Counted from the first letter of the stretch, positions 13,916 to 22,600 are shown. The stretch is DNA of 55,218 nucleotides from REEB95 sp035648735 (GCA_035648735.1 DASRKX010000012.1:1-55218), one strand, 5' to 3'. A program made the numbers and translations. Notes: generated by a model from the sequence alone, not told the origin.

Positions 13916-13928
13916 GTATATAATCGCC
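13905..13928 (-). repeat. right terminal inverted repeat of the IS1595-family element
   Basis: Perfect 24-bp inverted copy of 12036-12059. It also carries TTGACA facing inward. The duplicated CTAAATGTA follows at 13929-13937. Confidence 0.9.
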
Positions 13929-13997
13929 CTAAATGTATCATCTTTCATATATTTAGCGGCTTTGTTAGCGTCGTGGAATTAGCGCACAGGAAGCCGC

Positions 13998-14759
13998 ATG
14001 TCCGTCCATTTATTGTTCCGGTCCGAAGCGATGCCGTTTGAGACCAGCGGGCGCGGCGCCACGCTGTCGGCCCGACTCGTCGCCGAGGTGCGCGAAGCGG
14101 TCTTCGACAAACGCCTTAAGACCGGCGATTTCCTCGGCACCGAGAAGGATATCGCGGAACGCGCCGGCGTCAGCCGCATTGTCGCACGCGACGCGCTGCG
14201 CACCCTCGACGCGATGGGCATCGTCGAGATCAAGGTCGGGTCCGGCGGCGGCGCGCGCATTGCCCGCGGGAATCCGCAGCGCTTCGCCGAGGCGCTGGCG
14301 GTGCAGCTCGACCTCGCCGGCGCCACGGCACGCGAGATTCTCGATGCGCAGCGCGCGATCGAAACTTGTGCCGCCGAGCTCGCCGCGGAGAACGCCGACG
14401 CGACCGATTTCGCGCGGCTAAGGCGTCTGCTCGGGGAAGCCGAAGCGGTGCTCGGCGATTTCGACGCCTATACGCGATCCAGCATGGCGTTCCACATTGC
14501 GGTCGCCGAAGCCTCGCACAATCGCGTGTTGCTGGCACAGCTGCAATCGCTGCAACACGTCTCGTGGCCGCGGCGCAATCGGACGCTGACGCGGAATGTG
14601 GCGAGGCACATTCTCGAAACCCATCGTCAGCTCGCCGATGTGATCGAAGCGCGCGACGCCGCCGCCGCCCGCCGCCTGATGGACGAGCACGTCAAGATGA
14701 TCCGCGCCCGGCGCGTCGCCGAACGCGGCGAAAGATCCGCCAACCAGGCTTGCTGCTAA
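13998..14759 (+). CDS. GntR-family regulator (FadR type, FCD domain)
   Basis: 253 residues. The winged helix covers about residues 20-85 (LGTEKDIAERAGVSRIVARD), and the FCD ligand domain covers 100-240, with a helix AFHIAVAEASHNR and THRQLADVIEARD carrying the metal-binding-type His residues. It lies directly upstream of the NMT1-like gene on the same strand (26 bp) and so probably senses an organic acid and controls the catabolic genes to 18.8 kb. The insertion element ends 60 bp upstream of its start. AGGAAG precedes the ATG at 13998; ATG 14031 is an alternative. Confidence 0.88.
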   Translation: MSVHLLFRSEAMPFETSGRGATLSARLVAEVREAVFDKRLKTGDFLGTEKDIAERAGVSRIVARDALRTLDAMGIVEIKVGSGGGARIARGNPQRFAEALAVQLDLAGATAREILDAQRAIETCAAELAAENADATDFARLRRLLGEAEAVLGDFDAYTRSSMAFHIAVAEASHNRVLLAQLQSLQHVSWPRRNRTLTRNVARHILETHRQLADVIEARDAAAARRLMDEHVKMIRARRVAERGERSANQACC

Positions 14760-14785
14760 AGCCGAGAAACAAACGGAGGGAACCC

Positions 14786-15664
14786 ATGTCCAAATTCATC
14801 ATCGCGCCGCATTTCCGCCTGCACGAATGGGTGGCGGAGGAGAAGGGCTACTTCAAGGCCGAGGGCCTGGAATACGAATTCCGCGAGACGATGGATTCGA
14901 AAAAGAGCGGCGGACACCAGCTCGGCAACAAGGTCGGCGCCTTCCAGAGCATCGAGCAGGGCCGCACCTGCGACGTCAGCGGCGCCTGCCACTGGACGGT
15001 GAACGTGGCGGCCTCCAAGGGCCACGCCAAGCTGTATGCCGACGCCTATTCGGTGTCACCCGCGGGCGTGTTCGTCGCGGCCGATTCGCCGATCAAGAGC
15101 CCGGCCGACCTCAAGGGCGTGCCGATTTCCGTCGGCTACCAGTCGGGCAGCCATTATTCGACCATCCAGGCGCTCGAGCAATATATGGGGCTCGACGACA
15201 TCAAGCTCAGCTTCGCCGACGGACTGCTGTTCAGCCGCATGGAGCAGTTGGTCGACGGCAAGGTGCCGGCGGTCACGGTGTTCAGCGGACCCTATTACTT
15301 CCTCGAGCAGCTGGGTTTCCGCAAGATCATCGATGCGACCTTCATGATCGCCTCGATGATCAACGGCAATCCGGAGGCGGAGGATGTGCGCAAATACTTC
15401 CGCGCGCTGCGCCAGGCGCAACGCGATATCGATTTGCGTCCCGAGCGCTACACTCACTATTACCGGAAGGAATTCCCGGCGCGCTTCCACGGCGTCATGG
15501 ATACGCGGCGCTGGGGCCCGGGCGAGCGCCTGGTGTTCGAGCCCTACACCAAGGAAGCCTACGACGAATCCTTCCGCTGGATTGCCGAGCGGGGCATTTT
15601 CGGCGAGGGTGAAATGGGTGGCGGAATCTACGAGAACGCGGTGGTCTCGGTCGCCGCCGAATAG
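14786..15664 (+). CDS. NMT1-fold protein without signal peptide
   Basis: 292 residues from an ATG preceded by GGAGGG. It has the NMT1/SsuA-like fold pattern (FRLHEWVAEEKGYFKAEGLE, SPADLKGVPISVGYQSG). No signal peptide is visible, so it probably acts in the cytoplasm. The 4,5-dihydroxyphthalate decarboxylase family has this same fold, so it could be an enzyme rather than a transport protein. A second NMT1-like gene lies in the same cluster at 17877-18806. No permease or ATPase is nearby. Confidence 0.72.
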   Translation: MSKFIIAPHFRLHEWVAEEKGYFKAEGLEYEFRETMDSKKSGGHQLGNKVGAFQSIEQGRTCDVSGACHWTVNVAASKGHAKLYADAYSVSPAGVFVAADSPIKSPADLKGVPISVGYQSGSHYSTIQALEQYMGLDDIKLSFADGLLFSRMEQLVDGKVPAVTVFSGPYYFLEQLGFRKIIDATFMIASMINGNPEAEDVRKYFRALRQAQRDIDLRPERYTHYYRKEFPARFHGVMDTRRWGPGERLVFEPYTKEAYDESFRWIAERGIFGEGEMGGGIYENAVVSVAAE

Positions 15665-15670
15665 CCCGGC

Positions 15671-15835
15671 TTAATACGACGGCGGATCGCTGGCGGGGAA
15701 GGAATCCTCGCCCATCTCGTCGATAATATCTTTCTCGCCCGGCTTCTTGGGCTTGGAATGGTCCGACAGGCGTTCGTGTTTTTCGTCGCGGCGCCTGACC
15801 TTTTCCGGCGGCGGCGTTTTGCGCGGCCCGGCCAT
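15671..15835 (-). CDS. small protein with DSFPASDPPS tail
   Basis: 54 residues, hydrophilic, rich in Lys and Pro (RRRDEKHERLSDHSKPKKPG), ending DEMGEDSFPASDPPSY. The C-terminal DSFPASDPPS motif is conserved in many short and long proteobacterial proteins of unknown role. Start at 15835 is preceded by GAGGAG. Confidence 0.7.
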   Translation of the reverse strand: MAGPRKTPPPEKVRRRDEKHERLSDHSKPKKPGEKDIIDEMGEDSFPASDPPSY

Positions 15836-15916
15836 GACGGTCTCCTCGCTGGTAAGCGCGGGCGGCACGGCCCGCATCAAGAATCAACGCCGCGCCGCCG
15901 ACGGGGTTCCCGTACC

Positions 15917-16780
15917 CTAATTTCGACCGGCGATCTGGCGTCCCTTGTCGAGCGCAGCATAGCTTCGCGTCGGCGCCGCCATGAGAAAGCGGTAACCTTC
16001 CTTCAGTATCCGCTCGACATTTTCCGCGTCGACATGCGGATGGCCGACCGGCACCTTGTGCTCGTTGCATGTCTTCACGACGCGCGCCATCTGCTCGAGA
16101 ACCGATTTATGCTCGTATTGGCGCGGCACGCCGAGCTCTTGGCTGAGGTCGCCCTCGCCGATCAGGATCACGCCGATGCCCGGCACCTGTTTGAGGATGT
16201 CGCCGAGATTGTCGATCCCCTCCATGTCCTCGATCATCAGGATGACGAGAATCTCGCCCTGGGGATTGAGCGGCCAGACATCGGCGCGCATGTAGTATTC
16301 CTGCTGCGTCAGGCCCCAATAGCGCGCCGCCGCGGTCGGGCCGTCGCCGCGGATGCCGGCGGGCTCGGGCAGCTTTGCCGTCTTGAGCCGCGGATAGCGG
16401 CACGCAGCGACCGCGTTATGGGCCTGCTCGACGGTGCTGATATGCGGCCAGACGATCCCATAGACACCGAGGTCGAGCGCCTGCTTGGCGAAGGACTGGT
16501 TCATCTCGCCGCCATTGGGCGGTATCCGCACGATCGGCGTCACCGCCGGCGCCAAGCTCTTGCCCTCGACGAGCTGCCGCCGGTTGAGCATGTATTGCAG
16601 CGAATCGCGGAGTGCCTTTACATCCCACGGATTGTGCTCCATCTCGAAGACGATGCCGTCGTATTTCGACTGGCCAAAGGCGAGCGCGTTGTCGATCTCG
16701 GCGGTGGTGAAGGCGGTGAAGGCGCACTGGCCCTGCGCCAGCGCGCGGATGACGCCGTTCAGGCGCGGAATCTCGGCCAT
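15917..16780 (-). CDS. HpcH/HpaI family aldolase
   Basis: 287 residues, usual for this class II pyruvate aldolase family. Features are FTTAEIDNALAFGQSKYDGI near the N-terminus, the substrate loop after VRIPPNGGEMNQS, VILMIEDMEGIDNLGDIL holding the metal ligands, and IGEGDLSQELGVP near the end. It is divergent from the LigJ-like gene with an 84-bp shared promoter region. Members cleave 4-hydroxy-2-oxo acids to pyruvate and an aldehyde or keto acid in the cytosol. Here a product of aromatic ring cleavage is a reasonable substrate. Confidence 0.8.
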   Translation of the reverse strand: MAEIPRLNGVIRALAQGQCAFTAFTTAEIDNALAFGQSKYDGIVFEMEHNPWDVKALRDSLQYMLNRRQLVEGKSLAPAVTPIVRIPPNGGEMNQSFAKQALDLGVYGIVWPHISTVEQAHNAVAACRYPRLKTAKLPEPAGIRGDGPTAAARYWGLTQQEYYMRADVWPLNPQGEILVILMIEDMEGIDNLGDILKQVPGIGVILIGEGDLSQELGVPRQYEHKSVLEQMARVVKTCNEHKVPVGHPHVDAENVERILKEGYRFLMAAPTRSYAALDKGRQIAGRN

Positions 16781-16864
16781 TGGTTCTCCCCTCCGGTCGT
16801 GCATCCTAGCAAAGCGCCGCCGCGGTTTGACAGGGAAAGACCGCCTCCCTAGCATTCCCGGCCC

Positions 16865-17872
16865 ATGATCATCGATTGCCACGGCCATTACACGACGGCG
16901 CCCAAGGCGCTGGAGGAATTTCGCGAAAAGCAGCTGGCGGCGGTGAAGGAGGGGAGCCGCCTGCCCGACCGCGCGGCGCTGTCCATTGGCGACGACCAGT
17001 TGCGCGAAAGCCTCGAGAAGGCGCAACTCAAGCTGCAGCGCGAGCGCGGCACCGATCTGACGATCTTCTCGCCGCGCGCCTCGGCCATGGCGCATCACCT
17101 CGGCAACGAGGCGGCAAGCCAGGAATGGGCGCGTGTCTGCAACGATCTGATCGACCGGATTTGCCGCCTCTACCCGAAGAATTTCGCCGCCGTTTGCCAG
17201 CTGCCGCAATTCCCGGGCGTCGCGCCCCGGAATTCCATCGCCGAGCTCGAGCGCTGCATCAAGGAGCTGGGCTTTATCGGCTGCAACCTCAATCCCGATC
17301 CGTCGGGCGGGCGGTGGACCGATCCGCCGCTTACCGACAGATGGTGGTACCCGTTTTACGAGAAGATAGTCGAGCTCGACGTGCCGGCGATGGTGCATGT
17401 CAGCTCGTCCTGCAATCCGAACTTCCATGCCACCGGCGCGCATTACATCAACGCCGACACCACCGCGTTCATGCAGTTCCTGACCTCCGATTTGTTCAAG
17501 GATTTTCCGACGCTGAAATTCATCATCCCGCATGGCGGGGGTGCCGCGCCCTATCACTGGGGCCGCTACCGCGGCCTGGCGCAGGACATGAAGCGGCCGC
17601 CCTTCGCGGAGCTCGTGCTGAAGAATGTCTTCTTCGACACCTGCGTCTATCATCAGCCGGGCATCGACCTTTTGACCAAGGTGGTGCCGATCGACAACAT
17701 TCTTTTCGCGTCGGAGATGGTCGGCGCGGTGCGCGGCATCGATCCCGAGACCGGACATTATTACGACGACACCAAGCGCTATATCGACGGCGTGGCCGGG
17801 CTCGGCGCCGCCGACAAGCGGAAGATCTTCGAGGGCAATACGCGCCGGGTTTTTTCGCGGCTGAAGGGGTGA
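16865..17872 (+). CDS. amidohydrolase, 4-oxalomesaconate hydratase-like (LigJ)
   Basis: 335 residues. It starts MIIDCHGHYTTAPKALEEFR, with the metal-binding HGH, and has further sites in MVHVSSS, IIPHGGGAAPYHWGR and LFASEMVGAV. This layout fits 4-oxalomesaconate hydratase LigJ of the protocatechuate 4,5-cleavage pathway, which adds water to 4-oxalomesaconate to form 4-carboxy-4-hydroxy-2-oxoadipate. The aldolase gene opposite could then split that product. Related decarboxylases share the fold, so the exact reaction is inferred. Confidence 0.8.
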   Translation: MIIDCHGHYTTAPKALEEFREKQLAAVKEGSRLPDRAALSIGDDQLRESLEKAQLKLQRERGTDLTIFSPRASAMAHHLGNEAASQEWARVCNDLIDRICRLYPKNFAAVCQLPQFPGVAPRNSIAELERCIKELGFIGCNLNPDPSGGRWTDPPLTDRWWYPFYEKIVELDVPAMVHVSSSCNPNFHATGAHYINADTTAFMQFLTSDLFKDFPTLKFIIPHGGGAAPYHWGRYRGLAQDMKRPPFAELVLKNVFFDTCVYHQPGIDLLTKVVPIDNILFASEMVGAVRGIDPETGHYYDDTKRYIDGVAGLGAADKRKIFEGNTRRVFSRLKG

Positions 17873-17876
17873 CCGC

Positions 17877-18806
17877 CTAGGCCAGATCGAGCGTATCGGG
17901 GGCGAAGAGCTCCGCGACGCTCATGCGGCGCCGGGTTATCTGCTGCTCGGCGGCGAATTGCGCCATCGCCTCGAGCGCCTTGCGGTTCGCCGCGATCCCG
18001 AAGGGAAACGGATCGCCGACCACGGCCCCAAGCTCGAGCGCCGTTTTGTCCGCCGGGGTCAAATCCTTGCCGGCGGCGAGATGCGCACGGTATTCGGCTT
18101 TTGCCGCCGTGAAGGCATCGAACAACGCGCGCGCAAATTCCGGCCGCTCCCGCAGCAGCGATTCCTTCATCACCACGCCATGATTGATCGGATAGATGCC
18201 GGTCTTGCGGTAGTAAGCGAAGCCGGCCTGGCGCGCATCGGGGATCAGCGGCTTGATATCGGGTGAATCGACACGGACGTCGCCGAGCGCGGCACCGATG
18301 CCGTCCTTCAGCAGCAGATCTTCCATCCTGCGGCCGCGCTTGGCGTAATCGACATTGGCCGGCGCCTTGTATTCCGCGACGTGCTCCTCGTCGGTCGGCA
18401 GCCAGGCGATGCTGTCGAGATCGACCCCGTATTCATGCTGTAGGATGCCGCGCACCCAGAGATTGGTGGTGACGGTGTAGCCGCGATTGCACGCCACCTT
18501 GCGGCCCTCGAGATCCTTGGGCGCGCGGATGCCGGAATTGACGTTGTGGAATGCCGCCCAGTGATGAAAGTTACGCGTCAGGAAGACCGGGATCGCGGTG
18601 AGCTTCTTGCCGACGGCGCGCGCGCACAAATAGGTCGTGAACGCCATCTCGCAGATATCGAATTCGAGGCCGCGCGCCATGCGCCGCATCGCCGCGGTGA
18701 TCGGCTCGACCTCGACGAATTCGAGATCCAGGCCCTTGGCTTTCACCGCGCCGCTCTTCAGCGCCCGGGTCAGGCCATAATTGCCGATGGCGACGGTAAG
18801 CGGCAA
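17877..18806 (-). CDS. 4,5-dihydroxyphthalate decarboxylase-like protein
   Basis: About 309 residues from a TTG at 18806; no ATG or GTG is near. It starts LPLTVAIGNYGLTRALKSGA and contains LEFDICEMAFTTYLCARAVG, RNFHHWAAFHNVNSGIRAP, DLEGRKVACNRGYTVTTN and HEYGVDLDSIAWLPTDEEHV. This matches the Pht5/PhtD type 4,5-dihydroxyphthalate decarboxylases, which share the NMT1 fold and lack a signal peptide. It would turn 4,5-dihydroxyphthalate into protocatechuate, feeding the LigJ-type route next to it. Substrate unproven. Confidence 0.72.
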   Translation of the reverse strand: MPLTVAIGNYGLTRALKSGAVKAKGLDLEFVEVEPITAAMRRMARGLEFDICEMAFTTYLCARAVGKKLTAIPVFLTRNFHHWAAFHNVNSGIRAPKDLEGRKVACNRGYTVTTNLWVRGILQHEYGVDLDSIAWLPTDEEHVAEYKAPANVDYAKRGRRMEDLLLKDGIGAALGDVRVDSPDIKPLIPDARQAGFAYYRKTGIYPINHGVVMKESLLRERPEFARALFDAFTAAKAEYRAHLAAGKDLTPADKTALELGAVVGDPFPFGIAANRKALEAMAQFAAEQQITRRRMSVAELFAPDTLDLA

Positions 18807-18817
18807 CAGCGCCCCGG

Positions 18818-19312
18818 TTACCGAAGCCGGATGCCGGCCCGGCGGCACTCGGCCATGAACGGGCGCGGATCGTCCCAATGGCTGGGATGGGCGACGACAA
18901 GCTGAATGGGGCCGCCGCCGACATCGGGCCCGATCTGGCTGGTCTTGAAGAGATCGCTCGCGGCTTGGGGCGCGGCGGCCGTGAAGGCAACGACATCCCA
19001 ATCGCTGTCGGCGCGGGCGGTTCCCCGCGCTCGACTGCCGGTCAGCCAGACGGATTCAACGCGACCGGGAACGATCGAATCGACAAAAGCCAGGATGGCG
19101 GCAACGACCGGGCCCGGCGCGCGTTCGGCAAGCGCGTCGGCGATGCGCCGAACCGCCGCCTTCCGGGATTTCGCCGGGACGGAACGGCGCGGCGATTTCT
19201 TCCGAGCTTTCCGGGTCGCGGCCTTCTTCGCCGCCGGGCGACGCTTGGTCGGCGCGCGCCGTTTGCTGGACTTACGCCGGCCGGCACCGAGAGATTTTTT
19301 ACGTCGAGCCAT
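18818..19312 (-). CDS. nucleotidyltransferase-domain protein with histone-H1-like N-terminus
   Basis: 164 residues from the ATG at 19312. The first 55 are Lys/Arg/Ala-rich (RRKSSKRRAPTKRRPAAKKA), like bacterial histone H1 tails. Then comes a small pol-beta-type nucleotidyltransferase domain with LTGSRARGTARADSDWD, i.e. the GS...DxD motif. No HEPN or toxin partner is adjacent. A downstream frame on the same strand (the decarboxylase) starts 11 bp after its stop. Confidence 0.7.
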   Translation of the reverse strand: MARRKKSLGAGRRKSSKRRAPTKRRPAAKKAATRKARKKSPRRSVPAKSRKAAVRRIADALAERAPGPVVAAILAFVDSIVPGRVESVWLTGSRARGTARADSDWDVVAFTAAAPQAASDLFKTSQIGPDVGGGPIQLVVAHPSHWDDPRPFMAECRRAGIRLR

Positions 19313-19400
19313 GCGTTGCTCCCGCGCGAGAAATGTTGCCGATCGAACCACCAAACGACCCGCTTCGTTCGCCGCGATCCCACCTAACCTTGCAGGGAAA

Positions 19401-19476
<76 letters not shown>

Positions 19477-19542
19477 CACGCGCGGAGGCGCGTATATAAC
19501 AAGCCCAGGCGGGGCTGTCGAGCGCGCCAGCCCGACGCGGCC

Positions 19543-20688
19543 TCACTGCTCGGTGTCGCCGTGGCGTCCGATGCGGATGTCGCGGTGGACATAGACGCTC
19601 ATCAGCAGGCCGAAGCCGAACATCACCGTCAGCATCGCGGTGCCGCCATAGGAGATGAGCGGCAGCGGCACGCCGACCACCGGGATGAGCCCGATGACCA
19701 TCGCCATGTTGATGAAGACATAGAGGAACATGTTGGTAGTGATGCCGAAGGCCAAAAGCCTGCCGAAGTGGCTCCGTGAGCGAAACGCGATGGCATAGCC
19801 GTAGATGAACACCAAGCCGTAAAGCGCCAACAACACCAGGCCGCCGATGAGGCCGAATTCCTCGGCCAGAATGGTGAAGATGAAGTCGGTCTGCCGCTCG
19901 GGCAGGAACGACAGGTGGGACTGCGTGCCCGAGAGAAATCCCTTGCCGAAGATCCCGCCCGAGCCGACGGCGATCTTCGATTGCAGGCTGTGGTAGCCGG
20001 CGCCCAGCGGATCGCTCTCGGGATCGAGAAAGGTGTAGATGCGGTTCCTCTGGTAGTCGCGCAAATGGGTCCAGGCGAAGGGGATGACGGCGCCCGCCGC
20101 GGCGATGATCAGCGCGAACTTCCACAGCCGCACGCCGGCAAGGAAGAACATCGCGGCGCCGCCGATCACCAGCATCAGGGCTGTGCCGAGGTCGGGCTGC
20201 TTGAGAACGAGAATGGCCGGAACGAAAACGAACAGCGCCGGCACGAGGAGCTTGACCGGCCGGCGGATGTCTTCCGGCGGCAGCGCGTTGAAATAGCGCG
20301 CGAGAACGAGGATCAGCGCGATCTTCATGAATTCGGAAGGCTGGAGCTGGATGAGGCCCAGATCGATCCAGCGCTGGGCGCCCATGCCGATGGCGCCACG
20401 CACTTCGACGGCGATCAGCAGCACCATGGTGACGGCATAGAAAACATAGGCCGAGCGCAGCCAGAAGCGGATATCGACCAGCGCCACGGCAAGCATGACC
20501 ACGACGGCGACCGCGAAGCGGAGCACCTGGCGCGCGGCCCAGGGCTGCCAATTGCCGTTGGCGGCCGAGTAGAGCATGGCAAAGCCGATGCCGGCGATCG
20601 TCGCCAGCAGCAGCACCAGCATCCAGTTGACGTTCAGCAGCTTGACGGCAAGCGTCGGCTGACGGGCATTTTCGAACAACCAGCGCAT
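19543..20688 (-). CDS. rodA: rod-shape peptidoglycan polymerase RodA
   Basis: 381 residues with about ten membrane segments of the SEDS family. Visible signatures include DLGTALMLVIGG, LPERQTDFIFTILAEEFGLI and PVVGVPLPLISYGGTAML. RodA polymerises lipid II glycan during sidewall growth and works with the transpeptidase PBP2, whose gene mrdA lies 6 bp upstream on the same strand. Confidence 0.95.
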   Translation of the reverse strand: MRWLFENARQPTLAVKLLNVNWMLVLLLATIAGIGFAMLYSAANGNWQPWAARQVLRFAVAVVVMLAVALVDIRFWLRSAYVFYAVTMVLLIAVEVRGAIGMGAQRWIDLGLIQLQPSEFMKIALILVLARYFNALPPEDIRRPVKLLVPALFVFVPAILVLKQPDLGTALMLVIGGAAMFFLAGVRLWKFALIIAAAGAVIPFAWTHLRDYQRNRIYTFLDPESDPLGAGYHSLQSKIAVGSGGIFGKGFLSGTQSHLSFLPERQTDFIFTILAEEFGLIGGLVLLALYGLVFIYGYAIAFRSRSHFGRLLAFGITTNMFLYVFINMAMVIGLIPVVGVPLPLISYGGTAMLTVMFGFGLLMSVYVHRDIRIGRHGDTEQ

Positions 20689-20694
20689 CGGTGC

Positions 20695-22596
20695 TCAGCC
20701 CTTAGCCAGCGTCGTGCCGCCGAACGGAACGGGCGGCACGCGGCGGGCCGGATCGCGCTTCTGCGCCTCGATCAGCAAGTCACGCGCGATGGGAGCCGCC
20801 ACGGCGCCGCCCTCGCCGCCTATGGTGCCGCCGTGCTCGACGACAACCGCGCAGACGTAGCGCGGAGCGCTCACCGGCGCAAAGGCGATGAACAGCGCGT
20901 GATCGCGTTGCTGCCACGGCACGCGTGTCCCCGTGAGGTGCCCATGCTCGCGCTCCGCCTCGCTGATGTGATGGACTTGGGCCGTGCCGGTCTTACCGCC
21001 CATCGTCATCGCCGCGTCGGTAATGCGCGCGCCGTAGGCGGTACCATGCGGCTCGTTGACGACGCCGTACATGCCGTCGCGCACAAGGTCGAGGTGCTTC
21101 TGCTGCACGCCCAGCGCCTCGAATTCCGATCTGACCGCCGTCGCGACCGTGCTAGCCGGCACCATCACGCCTTGACTGCGCGCAATCTGCGGCAGCACGG
21201 CGCGCGCGGTTGCCAGCCGCGCCGCGTAGGTCGCGAGCTGCAATGGCGTCACGGAAACGAAGCTTTGGCCGATACCGCAACTGATCGTTTCGCCGCGCTG
21301 CCATGACACGCCCGTCGTCGCAAGCTTCCAGGCGCGTGTGGGAATGAGACCCGTCTTTTCGCCGGGCATATCGATGCCGAGCTTGACGCCGAGACCGAAG
21401 CGGTTCGCCATCTGCGCCATCCGATCGATGCCGAGCAAATCCGCGGTATGGTAGAAGAAGACGTCGCATGATTCCTTGATGGCACGTCGCACCGCGAGGG
21501 TACCGTGGCCCTCCTTCTTCCAGCAGTGGAAGATGGAATTACCGAGTTGGAAATAGCCGGGACAGAAGAATTCCGTTTCGGGCGTGAGTACGCCCGCCTC
21601 GAGCCCGGCCATCGCCATCATCGGCTTGAAGGTCGAGCCCGGCGCATAGGTTCCGGCGATCGCTTTATTGGTGAGCGGATTGTAGGGATTTTCGACCAGA
21701 TCCTTCCACTGCGCCGGCGTCAGGCCGGAGGCGAAAGCGTCCGGGTCGTAGCCCGGGCTCGAGGCAAGCGCCAGCACCTCGCCGGTCCAGGAATCGAGCA
21801 CCACGGCCGACGCCGAGCCCTCGGCGGCGCAGCGCTTCGTCGCAAAATCCTGCAGCGCCATGTCGATCGTCAGCACGATCTCCTGGCCTGCAAGGCCATC
21901 CTCATGCGCCAGCTCGCGCACGATGCGGCCGAAGGCGTTAACCTCGACCTCGCTGGTGCCGCCGGTGCCGCGGAGCTCAAGATCGTATTGCTTCTCGACG
22001 CCGCTCTTGCCGATGCGGAAATCGGGCAATTCGACCAGCGGATCGTCGCTGTCGAGCTCCTTTTCGGAGACCGGCGCCACGTAGCCGACGACATGCGAAG
22101 TCTCTTCGCCGAAGGGGTAGTGCCGGATCAACCCCTGCTCGATCGAGACCCCGGGCAGGTCGAGGGTATTGACCTCGACGCGCGTCATCTCGTCCCAGGT
22201 CATGTCCTCGCGGATGGCGATCGGCACGAAGCTGTGCTTGTTGCGCAGATCGCGCGCAACGCGGCGGCGATCGGCTTCGGTGAGCGGCACCAGCGTCGCC
22301 ACGGCGTCGAGCGTGGAGGGAATGTCGCCCGCCTGCTCGGCGACCAGCACGGCGCGATAGGTCGGCCGGTTGACGGCGAGCGGCACGCCGAAACGATCGA
22401 CGATGTGGCCGCGCGGCGGCGCCAGCAGCCGGATATTGATGCGGTTCTCGTCCGCCAGCATGGCAAAGCGGCCGCCCCGGACGACCTGGAGGTAATAGAG
22501 CCGGCCGGCCAGCGCCGCGAGCAGCCCTATCTTGCCGCCGGCCAGCAGCATGGCGCGACGGCTCAGCAGCTTGCTGCGGTTGGATTCACGCTTCAT
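20695..22596 (-). CDS. mrdA: penicillin-binding protein 2
   Basis: 633 residues, single N-terminal membrane segment (about 15-38), dimerisation domain, then a transpeptidase domain with S321-T-F-K324 (GTYAPGSTFKP), ESCD for SxN, and GGKTGTAQ for KTG. It crosslinks sidewall peptidoglycan with RodA. Part of mreB-mreC-mreD-mrdA-rodA, starting 4 bp after mreD. Confidence 0.95.
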   Translation of the reverse strand: MKRESNRSKLLSRRAMLLAGGKIGLLAALAGRLYYLQVVRGGRFAMLADENRINIRLLAPPRGHIVDRFGVPLAVNRPTYRAVLVAEQAGDIPSTLDAVATLVPLTEADRRRVARDLRNKHSFVPIAIREDMTWDEMTRVEVNTLDLPGVSIEQGLIRHYPFGEETSHVVGYVAPVSEKELDSDDPLVELPDFRIGKSGVEKQYDLELRGTGGTSEVEVNAFGRIVRELAHEDGLAGQEIVLTIDMALQDFATKRCAAEGSASAVVLDSWTGEVLALASSPGYDPDAFASGLTPAQWKDLVENPYNPLTNKAIAGTYAPGSTFKPMMAMAGLEAGVLTPETEFFCPGYFQLGNSIFHCWKKEGHGTLAVRRAIKESCDVFFYHTADLLGIDRMAQMANRFGLGVKLGIDMPGEKTGLIPTRAWKLATTGVSWQRGETISCGIGQSFVSVTPLQLATYAARLATARAVLPQIARSQGVMVPASTVATAVRSEFEALGVQQKHLDLVRDGMYGVVNEPHGTAYGARITDAAMTMGGKTGTAQVHHISEAEREHGHLTGTRVPWQQRDHALFIAFAPVSAPRYVCAVVVEHGGTIGGEGGAVAAPIARDLLIEAQKRDPARRVPPVPFGGTTLAKG

Positions 22597-22600
22597 CGGC

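Larger units (their letters stand above)
12036..13928 (+). mobile_element. IS1595-family element with passenger genes
   Basis: A 1893-bp element. The ends are identical 24-bp inverted repeats starting GGCGATTATATACTTGACA (12036-12059 and 13905-13928). The 9-bp sequence CTAAATGTA flanks both sides (12027-12035 and 13929-13937); IS1595 elements usually make 8-bp duplications, so one base may belong to the end. It carries a DDNK transposase and a HEPN-like passenger gene, with two small ORFs on the other strand. This is the passenger-carrying (tIS) type known in this family. Confidence 0.9.

Noticed and set aside
13896..13924. Outward promoter from the IS1595 right end into the GntR gene
   Set aside because: TATAAT is present at 13919-13924 but no -35-like hexamer is found 16-18 bp upstream.
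5706..13928. One large composite transposon bounded by the two elements
   Set aside because: The ends and transposases belong to different families and each element has its own target duplication.
15917..17758. Long minus-strand frame extending the aldolase by 326 residues
   Set aside because: The extension is antisense to the LigJ-like gene and has shadow composition. The aldolase starts at 16780.
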